Shown here: positions 23,697 through 36,136 of the stretch, piece after piece
Layout: the number at the start of each line of letters is the position of its first letter
Numbering within the stretch: the first letter of the stretch is position 1
From: Isoetes taiwanensis
Taxonomy: Eukaryota; Streptophyta; Lycopodiopsida; Isoetales; Isoetaceae
DNA: 64,000 bases
Assembly (NCBI GenBank): GCA_021234155.1
Contig: JAJEKV010000075.1
Location: forward strand, 3,817,720-3,881,719
Direction of reading: 5' to 3'
The notes under the pieces: model-generated
Database searches by the model: none
What the model was told of the DNA's origin: nothing
The model's input: the letters and a program-made list of their open reading frames with translations, nothing else
Position numbers and translations under genes: made by a program

Positions 23697-24742
23697 TTTT
23701 TATTTAATTATTAGAGATTGTTCATAGAGTGAACATATGCAATGAAAAAATGCATCTCTAATAACTATAAGGTTGGTGTTGTTCCACTCGTTTATGAATA
23801 TTTTACCTTGATTGGCCAAACAATGAATTATGACATAGTGATTATATAGATATAAGTCCAGGTTATTCACGTCTATTATTAGTAAGACAGTTCCAACATT
23901 GGAAAGTTGCTCTGAATTTCTGAATAGACAGTTTATAAAATAAACATCTTCTCCAGCATAAAAATATGGAGCCTTTCAAATGAGTATAATTACGGAGTAT
24001 AAGGAACCATTAGAATGTGTTCAAATGTCTTCCATATTTCTTATATTAGGTTTATATTTTTTATTACACCATGACCCTAAGATACATGGTACATTGATCC
24101 TTGGAATACAATCTGCAATAAGTTTTATTCATTTAACTTAAGCATGAGAACTACCAACTACTGGCTTTAATGGCGTTGCAGTAGTAATAAAATCAAATAT
24201 GACTTTAGACTGACAGCAGACTCTGGCCATGGTTCCTATACATGAAAAAGGTATGTAGGTCTGATGTGAAACCTTCCAATTTACTTGATAATGGCTAAAC
24301 TTGCCTATCATATATTAAAGTAGTTCTATAAGTTGAAAGTCCTTTCAGTGAGTAAATGCAAGGAAGCCTTGTGTGTTTAAAAACAACAAGTCTATAATAG
24401 TAGATTTAATGGCTGGGTTTTTTGTTAAATTTTTTTTTTTTAAAAAGGGGAGGGCCTCGTCCCAAAAGGACTTTGGAAAATATACATCTGGTTCATATAG
24501 ACTATATGTTTAGAGTCTTTAGACCTATGACAAGAGATATTCTACAGGTTTTTAGATGAGACAAAATAGTACTGTGAAATATGATTTTGATCAGACATAT
24601 TGAAACATAAACGTATGTTCACATCAAGGGTTTAAGTGATACTATGTTTAATGTGGCTCAGTATTAAATGTAGGGTGATAATACTGCTAAGGGATTGACC
24701 AAGGCAGATGTCTGATCTAGATGTTCTAGTTCAGGCTGGGTT
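23697..24742 (+). repeat. Fused copy of blocks a, b, c, d, unit B
   Basis: Same junctions as 16310-17355, showing that the deletions predate the tandem amplification. Confidence 0.85.
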
Positions 24743-24913
24743 TTTTCTTTTTTTTTCCTTTTTTTTTCTTTTTTTTTTTCATTTCTCTTCCGCCCGCCGC
24801 CTTGCCCGTCTGCCATAGCCGCCGGAGAGAACCTTGCTTTGCCATAGCCATGACCTTGGCCGCCGCTGCCATCGCCATACCAACGCCTCACTTCTGTGCT
24901 TTCTCGTCCGCAA

Positions 24914-25640
24914 ATGAACATGGCTCATACTCGAGGTTATGTTAGTTACTGCAATCTTAGCATCCATCAAACCTTTGCTGAGCTTGGCGAGCAGCTCGCC
25001 GATGACTTGGGAAAGGTTGAGCTCCTCTTAACTGAGCTAGTTTAGCGGTTTGCCACCGGGAATAGGGTGCCCTACCCTATTTTCCATTTGACTGAGCGCT
25101 TCCTGCTGAAGCTAAATGCCTTAGGAGAACCGTACATCTTGGTGGAACAACCCACCAAGTCCCCGAGGACAAGTTCTACCCTATGTGTCGGGTTGGTGAG
25201 GATTAGGCAATCATGGTAGAAGCCGAAAGGATCATGGGGATAGCCCAAAGTGATGATGCATGGGAGATGGAGAGGGGAAACCCGGCGGCCCTGGGAGGGG
25301 AGTATGTCTACTTGGGAGACGGGCAAGCCATAATTATGGGGAATCCATTTAATCTCCCCAACCACTATGATGAGGCATCTTAGAATATCTTCTGTTGAAC
25401 CTCCCACGATACCCATCCGGTTGGACATGCGGGCTAGGCGGATAGATATAAGATCGAGGCTGGCGAGAAGAATTAGCGCCGTCACTTCCTCCGGATGCAA
25501 GAGAGCATGGCAACCGGCGATAAGCTATGCAACAAGAAGCCGGACAAAGTGAGCAACAACATCAAAGAAAGCAACTTCGCCAAGGAAAATCTTTGGCGAG
25601 AGACCCACCACCGACCCGGCAAAAAAAAGTGCAATCTTAT
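24914..25640 (+). pseudogene. Ty3/gypsy gag-like frame, B/C boundary
   Basis: Same start and same TAG as in 17527-18260. Differences from B cluster in CG/CNG-rich words (cgaccaagtcctgacgcc versus caccaagtccccgag). Confidence 0.5.
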
Positions 25641-25819
25641 GACATCGATTAATGAAAGTGGTCCATATCGTCAATGATCCAAGCTCCTATCTCCTATACA
25701 TACCTTTTGAATATGAAGATCAAGAAGGTTTGGATAAATTTAATTCTAGCATTCATATTAACTTGGTAATCTCTCATGTGAAAGAATTAGATTGGCAGTA
25801 GGAGATCAGAGGGTACTTG

Positions 25820-26860
25820 GAGCATGGTGAGCAGCCACAAGAATTGAATACCAACCAACAAAGGAGGTTCAAAGAAAAATGCAATAAGTTCAAACTAATA
25901 GATGATTTCTATGCAGAATTGACAAGGGAAGAGTGCTGCTAAGATGTGTATACAAAGAGGAAGCTAAGCTAGTCATTGAGGCCTGCCATGAAGGAGTTTG
26001 TGGAGGTTACTTTGCAACTAGTACAATAGCCAGGAAGATCCTAAGATCAAGGTATTATTGGCCTACACTCTTCAAAGATTATATACGACGTCATCAAATA
26101 TTGCCACAAACGCCAAATTTTGGCAAAAGGACCTTGCAGTCAGCACCCCTCACTGTCATAACATCATCAGGACCATTCCAAGTATGGGGACTTGATTTTA
26201 TAGGCCCTATAGATCCTTCTTCATCTGCTCAACATGAATATATCCTTGTTGCCACTTGATTACTTTACCAAGTGGGCTGAAGCAATCCCATTAAAATAGG
26301 CCAATGTCTTAACCACTGCTAGATTTCTCCATGAAGACATTTGTGCAAGGTTTGGCATACCCCTTAAATGATATTTTATAGGGAAAATCAATTCATGAAT
26401 GAAGTCATTGCCACATTACTGTCAACTCTCAAAGTCAAACACACTAAGAGCTCAAAAGAGCTCAATCTACTACCCTCAAGGAAATGGTCAACCCGAGTCC
26501 ACAAACAAAGTACTAAAGTCAATTCTCCAAAAAACCATAATCATCTTTTAAAAGGATTGATATGTGAAGCTTCATGATGCCTTATGGGCATATAGAACCA
26601 CTACCAAGTCAGCCATCAAACTCAAGCATGCCCTTTTTAGCCTTGTTTATGATATTGAATCCATTGTGCCAATAGAACTTGAGCTGCCCACTCTGAGATT
26701 AGCATATAAGATTAACTTAGAGATGGAGGATGCATTAAAAGAGAGGTTTGTGAGGCTAACTCACTTAGAGGAGCACAGATTTGAGGCTGAAAATGGTATC
26801 GTGGTCAAGAAAGCCAAAGATATAGTAGCCAAGAGCCATGTACACACATCACATTTCTAG
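25820..26860 (+). pseudogene. Ty3/gypsy integrase, unit C
   Basis: Third copy. The zinc finger and core frame 25933-26259 and C-terminal frame 26564-26860 are as in B. An 11-bp duplication (aagagctcaaa type, near 26448) is unique to this copy. Confidence 0.75.
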
Positions 26861-28201
26861 CTAACATTTTGCTTGATATGTGTGCATGAGCCAACATACC
26901 ATAGACCTTGAAGACATTTTGCATTGAAGACCTCAAGGAGATATGAAGAACCAAGTGAGGACTTTCGATTGAACATTATCTGAATAGTTTGATTTCATGG
27001 TTACACTCATGAAGACTTGAAGTTTATGCTTGAAGACCCCTTGTCAAGTCAAAAGTTTAGAAGACCCCTCAAGACAAACGGTACTTTCTCAATCCAATTT
27101 TTTTAGCATGGTTCATAAGTTCCTAAGCTCTATTGTCATGATCACACTCATCCCATGTTCCAAATACCACAAGCCCTTATGTTATAACCACTTCTCAAGC
27201 CCAAAATTGGCAAAAATCTTTTCCTAGTCAAAACACCCTATACACATCATCATACACCCACCATTCATGAAAAAATGCAACACCTTCTATCAAAATTGGC
27301 TTCCTCAAGGTCGAAAGACCATATTCTCTCTCTAAAAACAAAGTAAGAGAGAGAAAGGTGCACATTTTTCACCTCAAAGTTTGAAAAGGCAAAGTTGGCC
27401 TAAGTATTACCAACTTGAAGTGCACTTGCCATTTTGACATCATAACCTCATCACTACATATCATCCACATCACTCCACATGTGTCATCCACCTCATAAAA
27501 TATTTTGACTAAGAAAAATATTCTTTGCCACTTCACTTGTCATATCATCGTCTCATTGTGCCATGTCACCATTGGTTTGCCACATTACCCCTTAGCCTTG
27601 CCACCTCACCAAATTTGAACCTCTTCTTTACCAAAAAATCAAAGTGTTCTTTTTTGAAAAAAGATTCTTCCATCTTGAATAGCATCAAAAATATGCCATT
27701 TGGGATCCAAAAAAAAAATTCAAATTGACCTTGTTTTGAACTTCAAATTCTATTCATAGGAATCGTGTCATGTTTGAAAACCATAAAGTTTTTTTCTATC
27801 TACCTGGGGGATCCATTTCCTCCAATCCCACCCACCACATGGTATCTTCTAGCATGTGGGGCGGCAACGGTCCAAATCCCACGTGGAGATAGCATGTGTG
27901 TATAGAAACGAGCATTTTTCAAAACGAACATGTGGGATGTATCTCAAGACATCCCACGAATCCTAAAACTGAGTTGGGCCAAGATCTGGCCTTTTCACAT
28001 GATTTGGCATGCTAATCATGGCCCTGAAGGCCCAAAACCACCTAATCTAAGACACAACAAGAAGATAAGGATTTGAGCCGGATTTGCCAAGATTAGATCG
28101 AAACAGAGGAATTCAAGAAAAGGGATTTGATCTCAGACTTTTTTCAAAGGCCTGGAGTGAGAAAGTTGATCTGATAAATGTCAGTGCATGCCAGATTAAT
28201 G
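26861..28201 (+). other. Non-coding gypsy 3' region, unit C (truncated end of the array)
   Basis: Matches 12085-13441 and stops at ccagattaatg, the point where A and B continue into the LINE scrap. The G-run at 27805 is shorter than in A and B. Confidence 0.5.
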
Positions 28202-29250
28202 TTTTAAAACAGTGGATTATCTTCGTTGCCTTAAGAATCGAAGGATTTTGATGCAAAACATGACTGTTTGACTATATTTTGAAGTAATTGATCATGTGCC
28301 GAAGACTCAGAGCTTGGAAAGCATTATAAACCGCCGTATGATGTTCAAGATAAAGAAAATCTGAGCTCGTTAAGATAATTTTGACTACAATGGTATTTTT
28401 AAGCATCTAACTAAGCAAAATTGGCATTCCTAAATCAGTAGTATAGAGAACAAGGTGCAAAGCCTGTCCAGCACACAATTTAACATCTCATAAACAAAAA
28501 ACATTCAAAGTTCCTCATGAGAAAACATCAAAACGTTGTGTTGTTAAGTTCTTTAATTCTAGTCATTATTTCTCGATAGAAAAATCCATCCTCAAGGCAA
28601 ATTTAGATTATTTTATTTAAAATTCATTGATGCACATTGCTTACAGGTGTGTCAGATAAGGTACAACTTGTCAAAACTCAAAAAAGTTAACAGAAAATTT
28701 CATCTGTGAAAAATTGCTTGCTGTGTTCACTCGTCTGTCAGAGCAAAAATTGACCTTTTAAAGAAGAAATTGACTTATTTTTTACTCGGTCAAATTTGCA
28801 AAAATGAGATAGATCTGTTTATTTGCTTGTATCTGACTTTTGCATATTGAATCCTTGCATATCAGAGCATCTTTTAGGATTGGAATTGCATCAAAACTCT
28901 AACTTGAGAGCATTTTAACATAAGTTTTGCCAAGGTCACTTTTTTCTTGTTTTGGGAAAGCATCTCTAACTCAATATTTGAGCTTTTTCCTTGCAATTGT
29001 TTGGCTTAGAGTGGTTTCCTAAAGCAACCTAGAGGTCCTGTGCCAGTGAGGTTAAAGCAGGAATACCTTCAACACGGCACAAGAATTTAAAAATAAGGAG
29101 AAGAGCAAAATGAGAGCCATCAATTATGGCCCGAGTAGAGAACTCAACAAAATATCAAAAAATGCAGAAATACCGACCTGATAATCGGAAATCCAAAATC
29201 CAAAATGATGGAAAAAGGATCTGAGAATAAATTTGGGCATTAGTGAGCCC
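28202..29250. other. No gene recognised
   Basis: AT-rich unique sequence with no frame or repeat I can identify. Confidence 0.4.
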
Positions 29251-29804
29251 ATTACTATTAAGGTTTTTCCCCGAAAACCCTTCGGAGCGGGGTTTTTTAA
29301 TCCTGATAGTAATCGGTGCCACTAATGTAGTCCAGGTCAGCGCGACTCTGTTGCCGCTGGGCACCACTTTGGGCATCAAGACTGTGCAGAATAATTGTAA
29401 AAAGGAAAGGAACTAAGTGTCGGGACAGTGAGGGGCCTCCGACCGACCACCAGGATAGAGCGGGTACAACCCGCCGGCTGGTGTTCTATTTCTACGTTCG
29501 AATTCTGGTGCACCAAAAACTAAGGATTCATAACCTGACCCACTATTAAAGGTGGGACAGTGGAATCCACAATGTGTACAGCTCAAAGCTGTTGACAGCG
29601 AAGCACTCTCGCATGGCCACGAAGCCAAATATAAGCGGGATGCTGGTACTAATAGAAACCAAGAAAAGCCTTCAGAAAAGGCTACAATATACCAACGTGA
29701 TGTGCTAGTAGCGCCCATTAGGGAGCTCGCCCATGCTACATAAGTCCAGTGGCCTCACGGCACAAGGGACAATAATGTATTCTATTCTATGTATTCTATA
29801 ATCC
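29251..29804 (+). mobile_element. SINE-like element with covarying hairpin (H2) and (TATTC)n tail
   Basis: Outer stem ATTACTATTA (29251-29260) pairs with TGATAGTAAT (29304-29313), enclosing GGTTTTTCCCCGAAAACCC and GGGGTTTTTTAATCC. About 450 bp of further body follows, then GGCCTCACGGC, GGGACAATAATG and a tail of TATTC units. The small frames at 29413-29743 are judged incidental. Confidence 0.55.
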
Positions 29805-30599
29805 AGAGACAGGAGAAGAGATAGGAGAAGAGACAAGAAGATGGAGGAGAGGCTCGAGAATGGCTGATAGGGACAAAGGAGAGGGAAATAGACTTAAATC
29901 CTTTAGAGGGGACACACATCAACTAGCCTCAAGAAGTGGATTTATCTGCTTTAGTTATCTTGAAATGCAGATAAATCATACTTAATACTAATGAATATAA
30001 GGGTTTCTTCGAGTAATATCTATAACGCAAAACACTAATGTTGGTGATCTCCAGGACTACTTATAACTGAAACATATCTTACAAATAAACTGAAATATCT
30101 AACATCATTAACACTAATGAATACAAGGATTTGTTCTCGGTAGTATCTATAAGGTAAAACACTTATGTTGGTCATCTCTAGGATTGCTTACAATAAGCTA
30201 AGCATGCAGATTCTTCCCTGTTGTATCTAGGTGCTTGAATATATCGTAAGAGATGACCATTAACTATATCGTAAGAGATTACCATTAATTATAGAAATAG
30301 CTCTGCTTATGGAGTAAGTCACAAATAGTAGTTAGAATATACGAGAAGAAAAAGAAGATAAAAGACAAAATTTTAATACGTTGCCAAACACGTGCCGCAA
30401 ATAAGTACAGAAAGAATGAGACTTACTTTTTAGAGAATAGGTTCAGTAGGCCTGCACTTCATGTCCAATACTCTGTGCAAAGAACACCTAGCCCCCCATC
30501 AGATGTGGCACAAATCCAGACCACACAATCTGCAAATCAAGGGTTGAGATAATGCCTCGTCAGAGGGGGCTGCAAAACAAAGACTACCCTTGTGCAAAT
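29805..30599. other. No gene recognised
   Basis: AG-rich start (gagacaggagaagagatagg type), then AT-rich sequence with two short near-repeats of tatctataa...aaacactaatgttgg (about 30020 and 30145). Confidence 0.35.
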
Positions 30600-31470
30600 A
30601 ATTCCATCGATCTGAGCCCTCGGATCGAGATTCTAGAGGGGGTGAGCATGCATGTCAAGCATCCCATGCATTGCATGCCTCCTCTGGTTGGGAGATCGCT
30701 ATATTAGGCGAGGTTCTTCATCAACGTCTCATCGGCGCTTCCTCTTCTCTCTCAGCAGTACCTTATTCTCTATTCTTTGAAACCATGCATGGGAGGGGCT
30801 TCTCCCTGCTTGGATTGACCAATTTGGCGTTTCTTTCATGTTGTGGCATGTCCTTTCTCGGCCTTGTCTCTTCTTTAGCCATAATCCTTTGACTTTCGTC
30901 CTCGATCCCGTTTTGATAAGGAAGTTCTCTTCTATTATGGAGGTTTTTGTCGTTTTCATGCGAGCCCCATTCTAGAATTCCATCGACACGAGCCCTTGGA
31001 TCGAGATTCTAGAGGGGGCGAGCACGCGTGTCTTGCATATATGCATTGCATGCCTCCTCTGGTTGGGAGATCGCTATATTAGGCGAGGTTCTTCATCAAT
31101 GTCTTGTCGGCGCTTCCTCTTCTCTTTCAGCAGTACCTTATTCTCTATTCTTTGAAACCCACCCTCCCCCCCTTAATTGTTTAATGTATTTGTCGCCTGG
31201 CACGCGTGGCCAGCCCCTCTATTTGAAGAGGTTTTTGTTTTGCTGTCGCGTGGCACGTGTGATCAGCCCCTCCACTTTGGGAGGTTTGTTTTGTCACATT
31301 TGTTCTAGTGTTGGTGATGTGCAGGTACAGGTTGGAAAGCGGCAACAGCTTCGACTTCTCCATTCATGGGTTCTTTGTGAGCGAATTCTCAGCCTTACGT
31401 TTGTCCAAGCCCCATGCCGAAGGCTTATCACTACCCATCAAGCAATACCTTAATCAAAGCTTTTCTACCA
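30600..31470 (+). repeat. Dispersed repeat R, tandem pair with a longer second copy
   Basis: Copy 1 starts at 30600 and copy 2 at 30976 (period 376), both from aattccatcga. They share gcatgcctcctctggttggg, tattaggcgaggttcttcat and ctcagcagtaccttattctc. Copy 2 extends through ggtgatgtgcaggtacagg to gccgaaggcttatcactac at about 31411. The same 3' part recurs at 53990-54470. The frame 31028-31453 spans the repeat and has no family signature. Confidence 0.7.
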
Positions 31471-32062
31471 ATTTTTGTTGTATATGTGAAGGCACCAGGG
31501 TCATATTCATCTTGGACCAGCATTTGCTCTTCAATGTGATTTGCGAAGGCTATTTGCTCCTCTTAGGATAGGTTGACATGCTTTTCACTTTAAATCCATA
31601 ACCTTGCTTCTATAAGAAGGAGCAATCCTTAATAGTGTTAGCAAGTCCACACTAACTTTAGCATTCTTTAACAAGACTCAAATTCATCACCTTCTTTCTC
31701 TTTCTTAGTGTACTTTTGGCAAGGGGGAGGAGCTATAATCTGGTTGTTTTCATTTGGCTTGAATCTAGATGTACTTACAATATTTACAAACAATTACTTG
31801 AGAAAATGCACAAAACTTACACTGGACATGTTGATATATAGATAAATAATGTTATCTACCCTTATACAATGCTATGGCATGGAGGTTGCTCATGGCTTTG
31901 CCCATCTCCCTCTTAGGGATCTTGTGTGTCTTATCTTTTGCAATATGACAAGTAAGGTATGAACTCCTCCAATTCTCTCCTCGGGATCAGAAAGGTTTAT
32001 CTTCTATTTTTTTCTCCCAACAGTTGGACTACATTATTTCGATTTGCCTTCCTTATGCCTCC
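31471..32062. other. No gene recognised
   Basis: Unique AT-rich sequence up to the LINE target duplication. Confidence 0.4.
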
Positions 32063-32076
32063 CAATAGGCTCTCAA

Positions 32077-33361
32077 AATTTTTTTTTTTTTGAAGAATGT
32101 GAGACTCTTTTTATTGACAAGAACAAAGGCACAACACACAATGCACAGATAGGACTAAAACCCTAGTGGATAGGCCGACCCAACTAGGCACAAACACCCG
32201 TCTATGCATAAGAAGAACACCTTAAATACGTCTGCCAAATTATCTCTTTTTTTATCATCAGCTAGAGATGAGCAACGATAAGCTTTAGTGATCTTCTGCT
32301 GAGCACAAGGAAGAAGCTGTTGATCAGAGATATGTGCACCTTGGAAAATACACAAACGTCGCCTCTGCCAGATAAACCACGAAATCAGATGAAATGCCTG
32401 CTCACACAAGTTAGGCAGGAGGATAAAGTGCAAGTAGAATCTCCTGGCTAGTGAGAAACACACTGAAAAGAGTGAAGAATTACGCCAAAGCAAGCCGTAG
32501 ATGATCGCACAAGAAGAAGTAGTGTTCAATAGTTTCAACACGCTGACACAGGGAGGGCAACGATCTGAGACTCTAGGATTCATCTTGTAAACCAAGACAC
32601 TCACTCGAACACATCTATGGAGAATTTGCAATCGCAGCGCTGACACTTTAGGGTGGAGTAGTTTATCCCATGTCCATATCCAAACACCTTTCCACTGTGG
32701 TTGAGGAACCTCAAGATGCCAGTGCCGGGATGGGGGGGAGAGGCTCACAATCCAAAAGCAGTCTGTACGTGGAAGAAACAAACTTTTATGGCTTAACACG
32801 TGCATCACACATCCAAATAAGGCACATCAGCCTGTGGTTGCTGCATAATGGATGGCAAAAAATTAGCCACCCCAGCCCAAATTTGTCGATCCCATCTGTA
32901 TAACAAAAAACATGTCTGAAAAGCCTCCCATTACAAAAGATGATCAGAATCATACCGAGCTGCAATCGTTAAAACCCCAGCTAGCCGCCAACGTCATTGG
33001 GTTTTTGAATGTACAAGTGCACATAAAGGATGCTGATCATGTGTACCCTGCAAGGGAAGCCACCAGCATGACATTGGCAATGAAGCACAAGCTTGCGGAT
33101 TAATATGGAATAAAAATCTAACCGCATCTCAGGAAGCAAGCAGACCTTTAAGGAATGGGGAAGCATTTGGATATGGATGCAAAGGGTACAACAAAGCCCA
33201 TGGGAGACTAGGCTTGATAGTTGTCTTGTGAAAGGGGAGACACTGCAGAAGAGATTGCCGTGCCAACCTTAAGCCAGGAGAGTCATCTTTACCGAGAAGT
33301 AGCCTCCAAATGAACTTTGAGATTATGATCTGACTTTGAAGATGGAAGTCCAGCATTCCAA
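32077..33361 (-). mobile_element. 5'-truncated L1-type LINE with 14-bp target duplication
   Basis: CAATAGGCTCTCAA occurs at 32063-32076 and again at 33362-33375, bracketing the insert. The minus-strand poly(A) tail is the T-run at 32079-32091. Frames on the minus strand give ISKFIWRLLLGKDDSP and later WTWDKLLHPKVSALRLQILH, then CPPC, typical of the C-terminal end of plant L1 ORF2 with its zinc-binding (zf-RVT) region. The RT core is missing (5' truncation) and the reading frame has several breaks. Confidence 0.85.
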
Positions 33362-33437
33362 CAATAGGCTCTCAATATTGAACCTAGAATCCAAGATGCA
33401 ACTCCTCCCCATCAGTCATGGTGGTGGTAATGTCGGT

Positions 33438-34045
33438 CCCCGGGGTGTTAGCTCTCTATATATGGATACGCCATGTGCGTTACTAGGGTCCAAAAAAACC
33501 CCTTCGTATACGAAAATTCTCTAAGAAAACCCCATATGATACGTTCTTTTGTTTCCAAACTTTGTCTACCCCATATCATATCTATATGATATTTTTTTGT
33601 AGTACCAATGATCCTTCTGGTATATATACAAAACACATCTTAACATATGACATACCCCTTATCGTATAAATATTGCAAACGAATTGTGGATAATAGATTA
33701 CAGTGAACTAAAGAGTTAAAGAATGATTTGTTCAGTATGAGTATGTATTGAAAAGGTTTTCATGATCCTAAGTTAACATATAACTCAAAGACTTTTGTAG
33801 GTAAACTATGAATCTATCATGTTCCAAGACCCACTCCTTCCTAGCTAGAACTTAGAAGATTAACCCCATCTTGTGCCGTACGAGAAGTTCTATCTCGCCA
33901 ACAACAACCCCTAGTCGTACGGATATGGATTCAAAACCAAATAACCTTATTTTACTCGTATGTATACGATACTTTGGACCAAAAAAAAAACCCCTTATCA
34001 TCCACGCACATGGTACATACGACTTACATTGGTGATACCCCCGGG
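33438..34045. mobile_element. hAT-like non-autonomous element with 8-bp target duplication
   Basis: ATGTCGGT occurs immediately left (33430-33437) and right (34046-34053). The element starts CCCCGGGGTGTTAGC and its other end, reverse-complemented, starts CCCGGGGGTATCACC, giving short imperfect inverted ends. No transposase frame is present in 608 bp. 8-bp duplications and short TIRs are typical of hAT elements. Confidence 0.55.
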
Positions 34046-34199
34046 ATGTCGGTGAGTACCATCCCTAACCATATTATACAATTCTCATCATCAGGCCTGA
34101 CTAACACAAAGCAGCCTTCCTTAATGTCCCCGAAAGGATCCCACTCTGGAAAGTCAAGTCACTTCGGCTTTGAAGCCTTGCTTGGAGCCTTTGTTGGGA

Positions 34200-35500
34200 C
34201 CATGTGCAACTTTCTTTGATATACTTACTCTTTGAAAACCCATCCACCTAGTTTCTGGCAAGAAACCGTCTCTTTATTTTACGACATATATGGATGTTCT
34301 GTTTCTAAACATGACACCACCTCTTTCCAATAATTGATTAGTGATTCCATGGATTTTTTTTATTAAATGGTGATGTGTACTTTCCTTTTCGAATATCCTC
34401 CCATTGTGTCATGTAATCCAAGATGCCCTTCACTAGCTGGCTGGAGTCCTTAACATTTTTGAAAGTGGTTGTGGCTCAACTATAGGAAGAAGTACTTAAC
34501 CCTCTTAACCCTTTATCACATCTCAATGCTTGCACAGACATCTACAATCTATCAAATGTTATTCCATCTCTAACCCAAAACTTGAATTGAAGTGGTTTAG
34601 TTTGCCTTGTCAACTAGACAATTGAAGTATCCCTATTTAAATGATTTCTAATCTGCAACCTCTTCGACCAAGAAGGCCATGGGATTAGGGTCAATACAGT
34701 TCTCATACAAGTCCATGAGTTTAGGGAGACTTGTCATGTTCTATCTCCTAAGCTTAGTAGAGAAAGTTCCAAAAAATGCCTTTATATTATCATGTGTGCT
34801 GCCTTAAGTAGGTAAGTCCATCAAAGCATCAAAAATAGGGGCTAATGGAGAATATGTTCTCCATTTTATAGTTTCTTCCTCTAGTGATCTTAAGTACTTG
34901 AAAATTGAACTCACATGGAAATTCGAATCATCCTTCCAAAAGATCAATCATAAATGTTCATAGACACCAGTGCCCTGTCCATGTTTTGAAAAATCTGCTA
35001 AACTGCTCCATAATTGCCATACTTTCTCTCAAAATTGCAGTTGATGCAAGTGTTCCTTTAGTTGAATACAAGTGTCGCACTTTGAGAACAACATTTGTTT
35101 CAAAACATACATATCAGAGAAGTGAGTTTTCCATAACGTGTTGAAAGATGATTGAAAGAAAAGGGGATCTCCTGTGGCTTCTAGAATTGCATTTATTTCA
35201 TTCAAGCATTCCTTCTAGATATAATATTGTGACAACATTCTTTGGACTAATTTGATACCATGCTCGTTCATTTTGGACTTATGGGGCATCATGTGTCTAA
35301 CAAAGTTTTCAAAGGTTGGAATGGTCCTCAAAGCGTTTGATTCAAGTTTCAAAGTGAATGCATTGTCATGAGTGAACATCTTAGCTTCTTTTCTAACCTG
35401 TTCCCAATATCTGTAAAATGATTTCTTGCACAACAAGAATCCATCTTAATGCTTTCATAGATACCCCCTAGCCTGAATAGATGAAGTTAATCTTGTCCTT
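34200..35500 (-). pseudogene. Degenerate coding remnant, possibly transposase
   Basis: On the minus strand several short frames follow each other, including KEAKMFTHDNAFTLKLESNA-type sequence (35215-35436) and a Cys-containing phrase FSKCDTCIQLKEHLHQL near 35080. Stops and shifts are frequent. FSKC..C..LK resembles a motif of plant transposase-like proteins as I recall it. The assignment is weak. Confidence 0.3.
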
Positions 35501-35574
35501 TTGAAGTTATCCAATGGATTGGGATCATTCACACTATATTGAATAGATTTTATGACTATTCGACCACGATATAT

Positions 35575-35837
35575 GGGTCTTTTTTTATTGGTGGTGTACA
35601 ATAAAGCAGTCCAGGACATAGGGTGCTTAACGGGTGCTGATTGCCCTTCAAGCTACCCTTCATTGCCCTTCCCTTGCCCTTCATTGCCCTTCAAAAAATA
35701 TTAGGATGTTCTTTAGTTATGTATAACATAATGAGCATATTAGTAATGTGAAGCTCCGATCACACATGTTATCTATGAAGGTGCTGATTTAGTGCTTGAA
35801 TTTCGTTTTTTTGTACACCACCAGCAAAAAAACACCC
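35575..35837. mobile_element. MITE, 263 bp, GGGT ends, candidate ATAT duplication
   Basis: Left end GGGTCTTTTTTTATTGGTGG; right end, reverse-complemented, GGGTGTTTTTTTGCTGGTGG; both then continue TGTACA. ATAT flanks both sides. The centre has repeated tgcccttc words and no frame. The GGGT start, 4-bp duplication and GTACA next to the ends recall the 8.1-kb transposon at 43070-51168. Confidence 0.65.
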
Positions 35838-35997
35838 ATATTGACTTGATTACAGCTAATGCAGTCGCTACATTTGCTGTTGGAGACACCTGCTGCAACT
35901 ATTATCCTATATTTCAGAGATTCTCAACAAACGAGATGAAATAGATCCTACGTCAACACATTGATATGTACAAATAAATAGTTTCTCAGCGACTCTA

Positions 35998-36136
35998 TTA
36001 CTGCTAAAGTTTTCCCTCGAAAACCCTAGGCTTTTTAATCTTAGACAATAACAATCTTGTTGTGCTTTCTTTCTTATAGTGGGTCCCATAGACCTCATGG
36101 TCTCTTTGGACAATAAAAGCTAATTCAATTCAATTC
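35998..36136 (+). mobile_element. SINE-like element with hairpin (H3) and (AATTC)n tail
   Basis: TTACTGCTAA pairs imperfectly with TTAGACAATAA around GTTTTCCCTCGAAAACCC and CTTTTTAATC. Then GGGTCCCATAGACC/GGTCTC stem-loop, GGACAATAAAAG and a tail of AATTC units. This is the most compact full copy (139 bp) and shows how the pieces join. Confidence 0.7.

Larger units (their letters stand above)
10539..28201 (+). repeat. Tandem array, about 2.4 copies of a 7.38-kb composite TE unit
   Basis: Unit A 10539-17921, unit B 17922-25303, unit C 25304-28201 (truncated). Offsets between equivalent points are 7380-7395 bp throughout. Order in each unit: gag end, integrase, non-coding region, LINE scrap, RT gene, copy of blocks a-d, gag start. 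The left edge is unique GC-rich DNA. The right edge breaks in the non-coding region at ccagattaatg. Copies are almost identical except for scattered small changes concentrated at CG and CNG sites. Confidence 0.9.
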
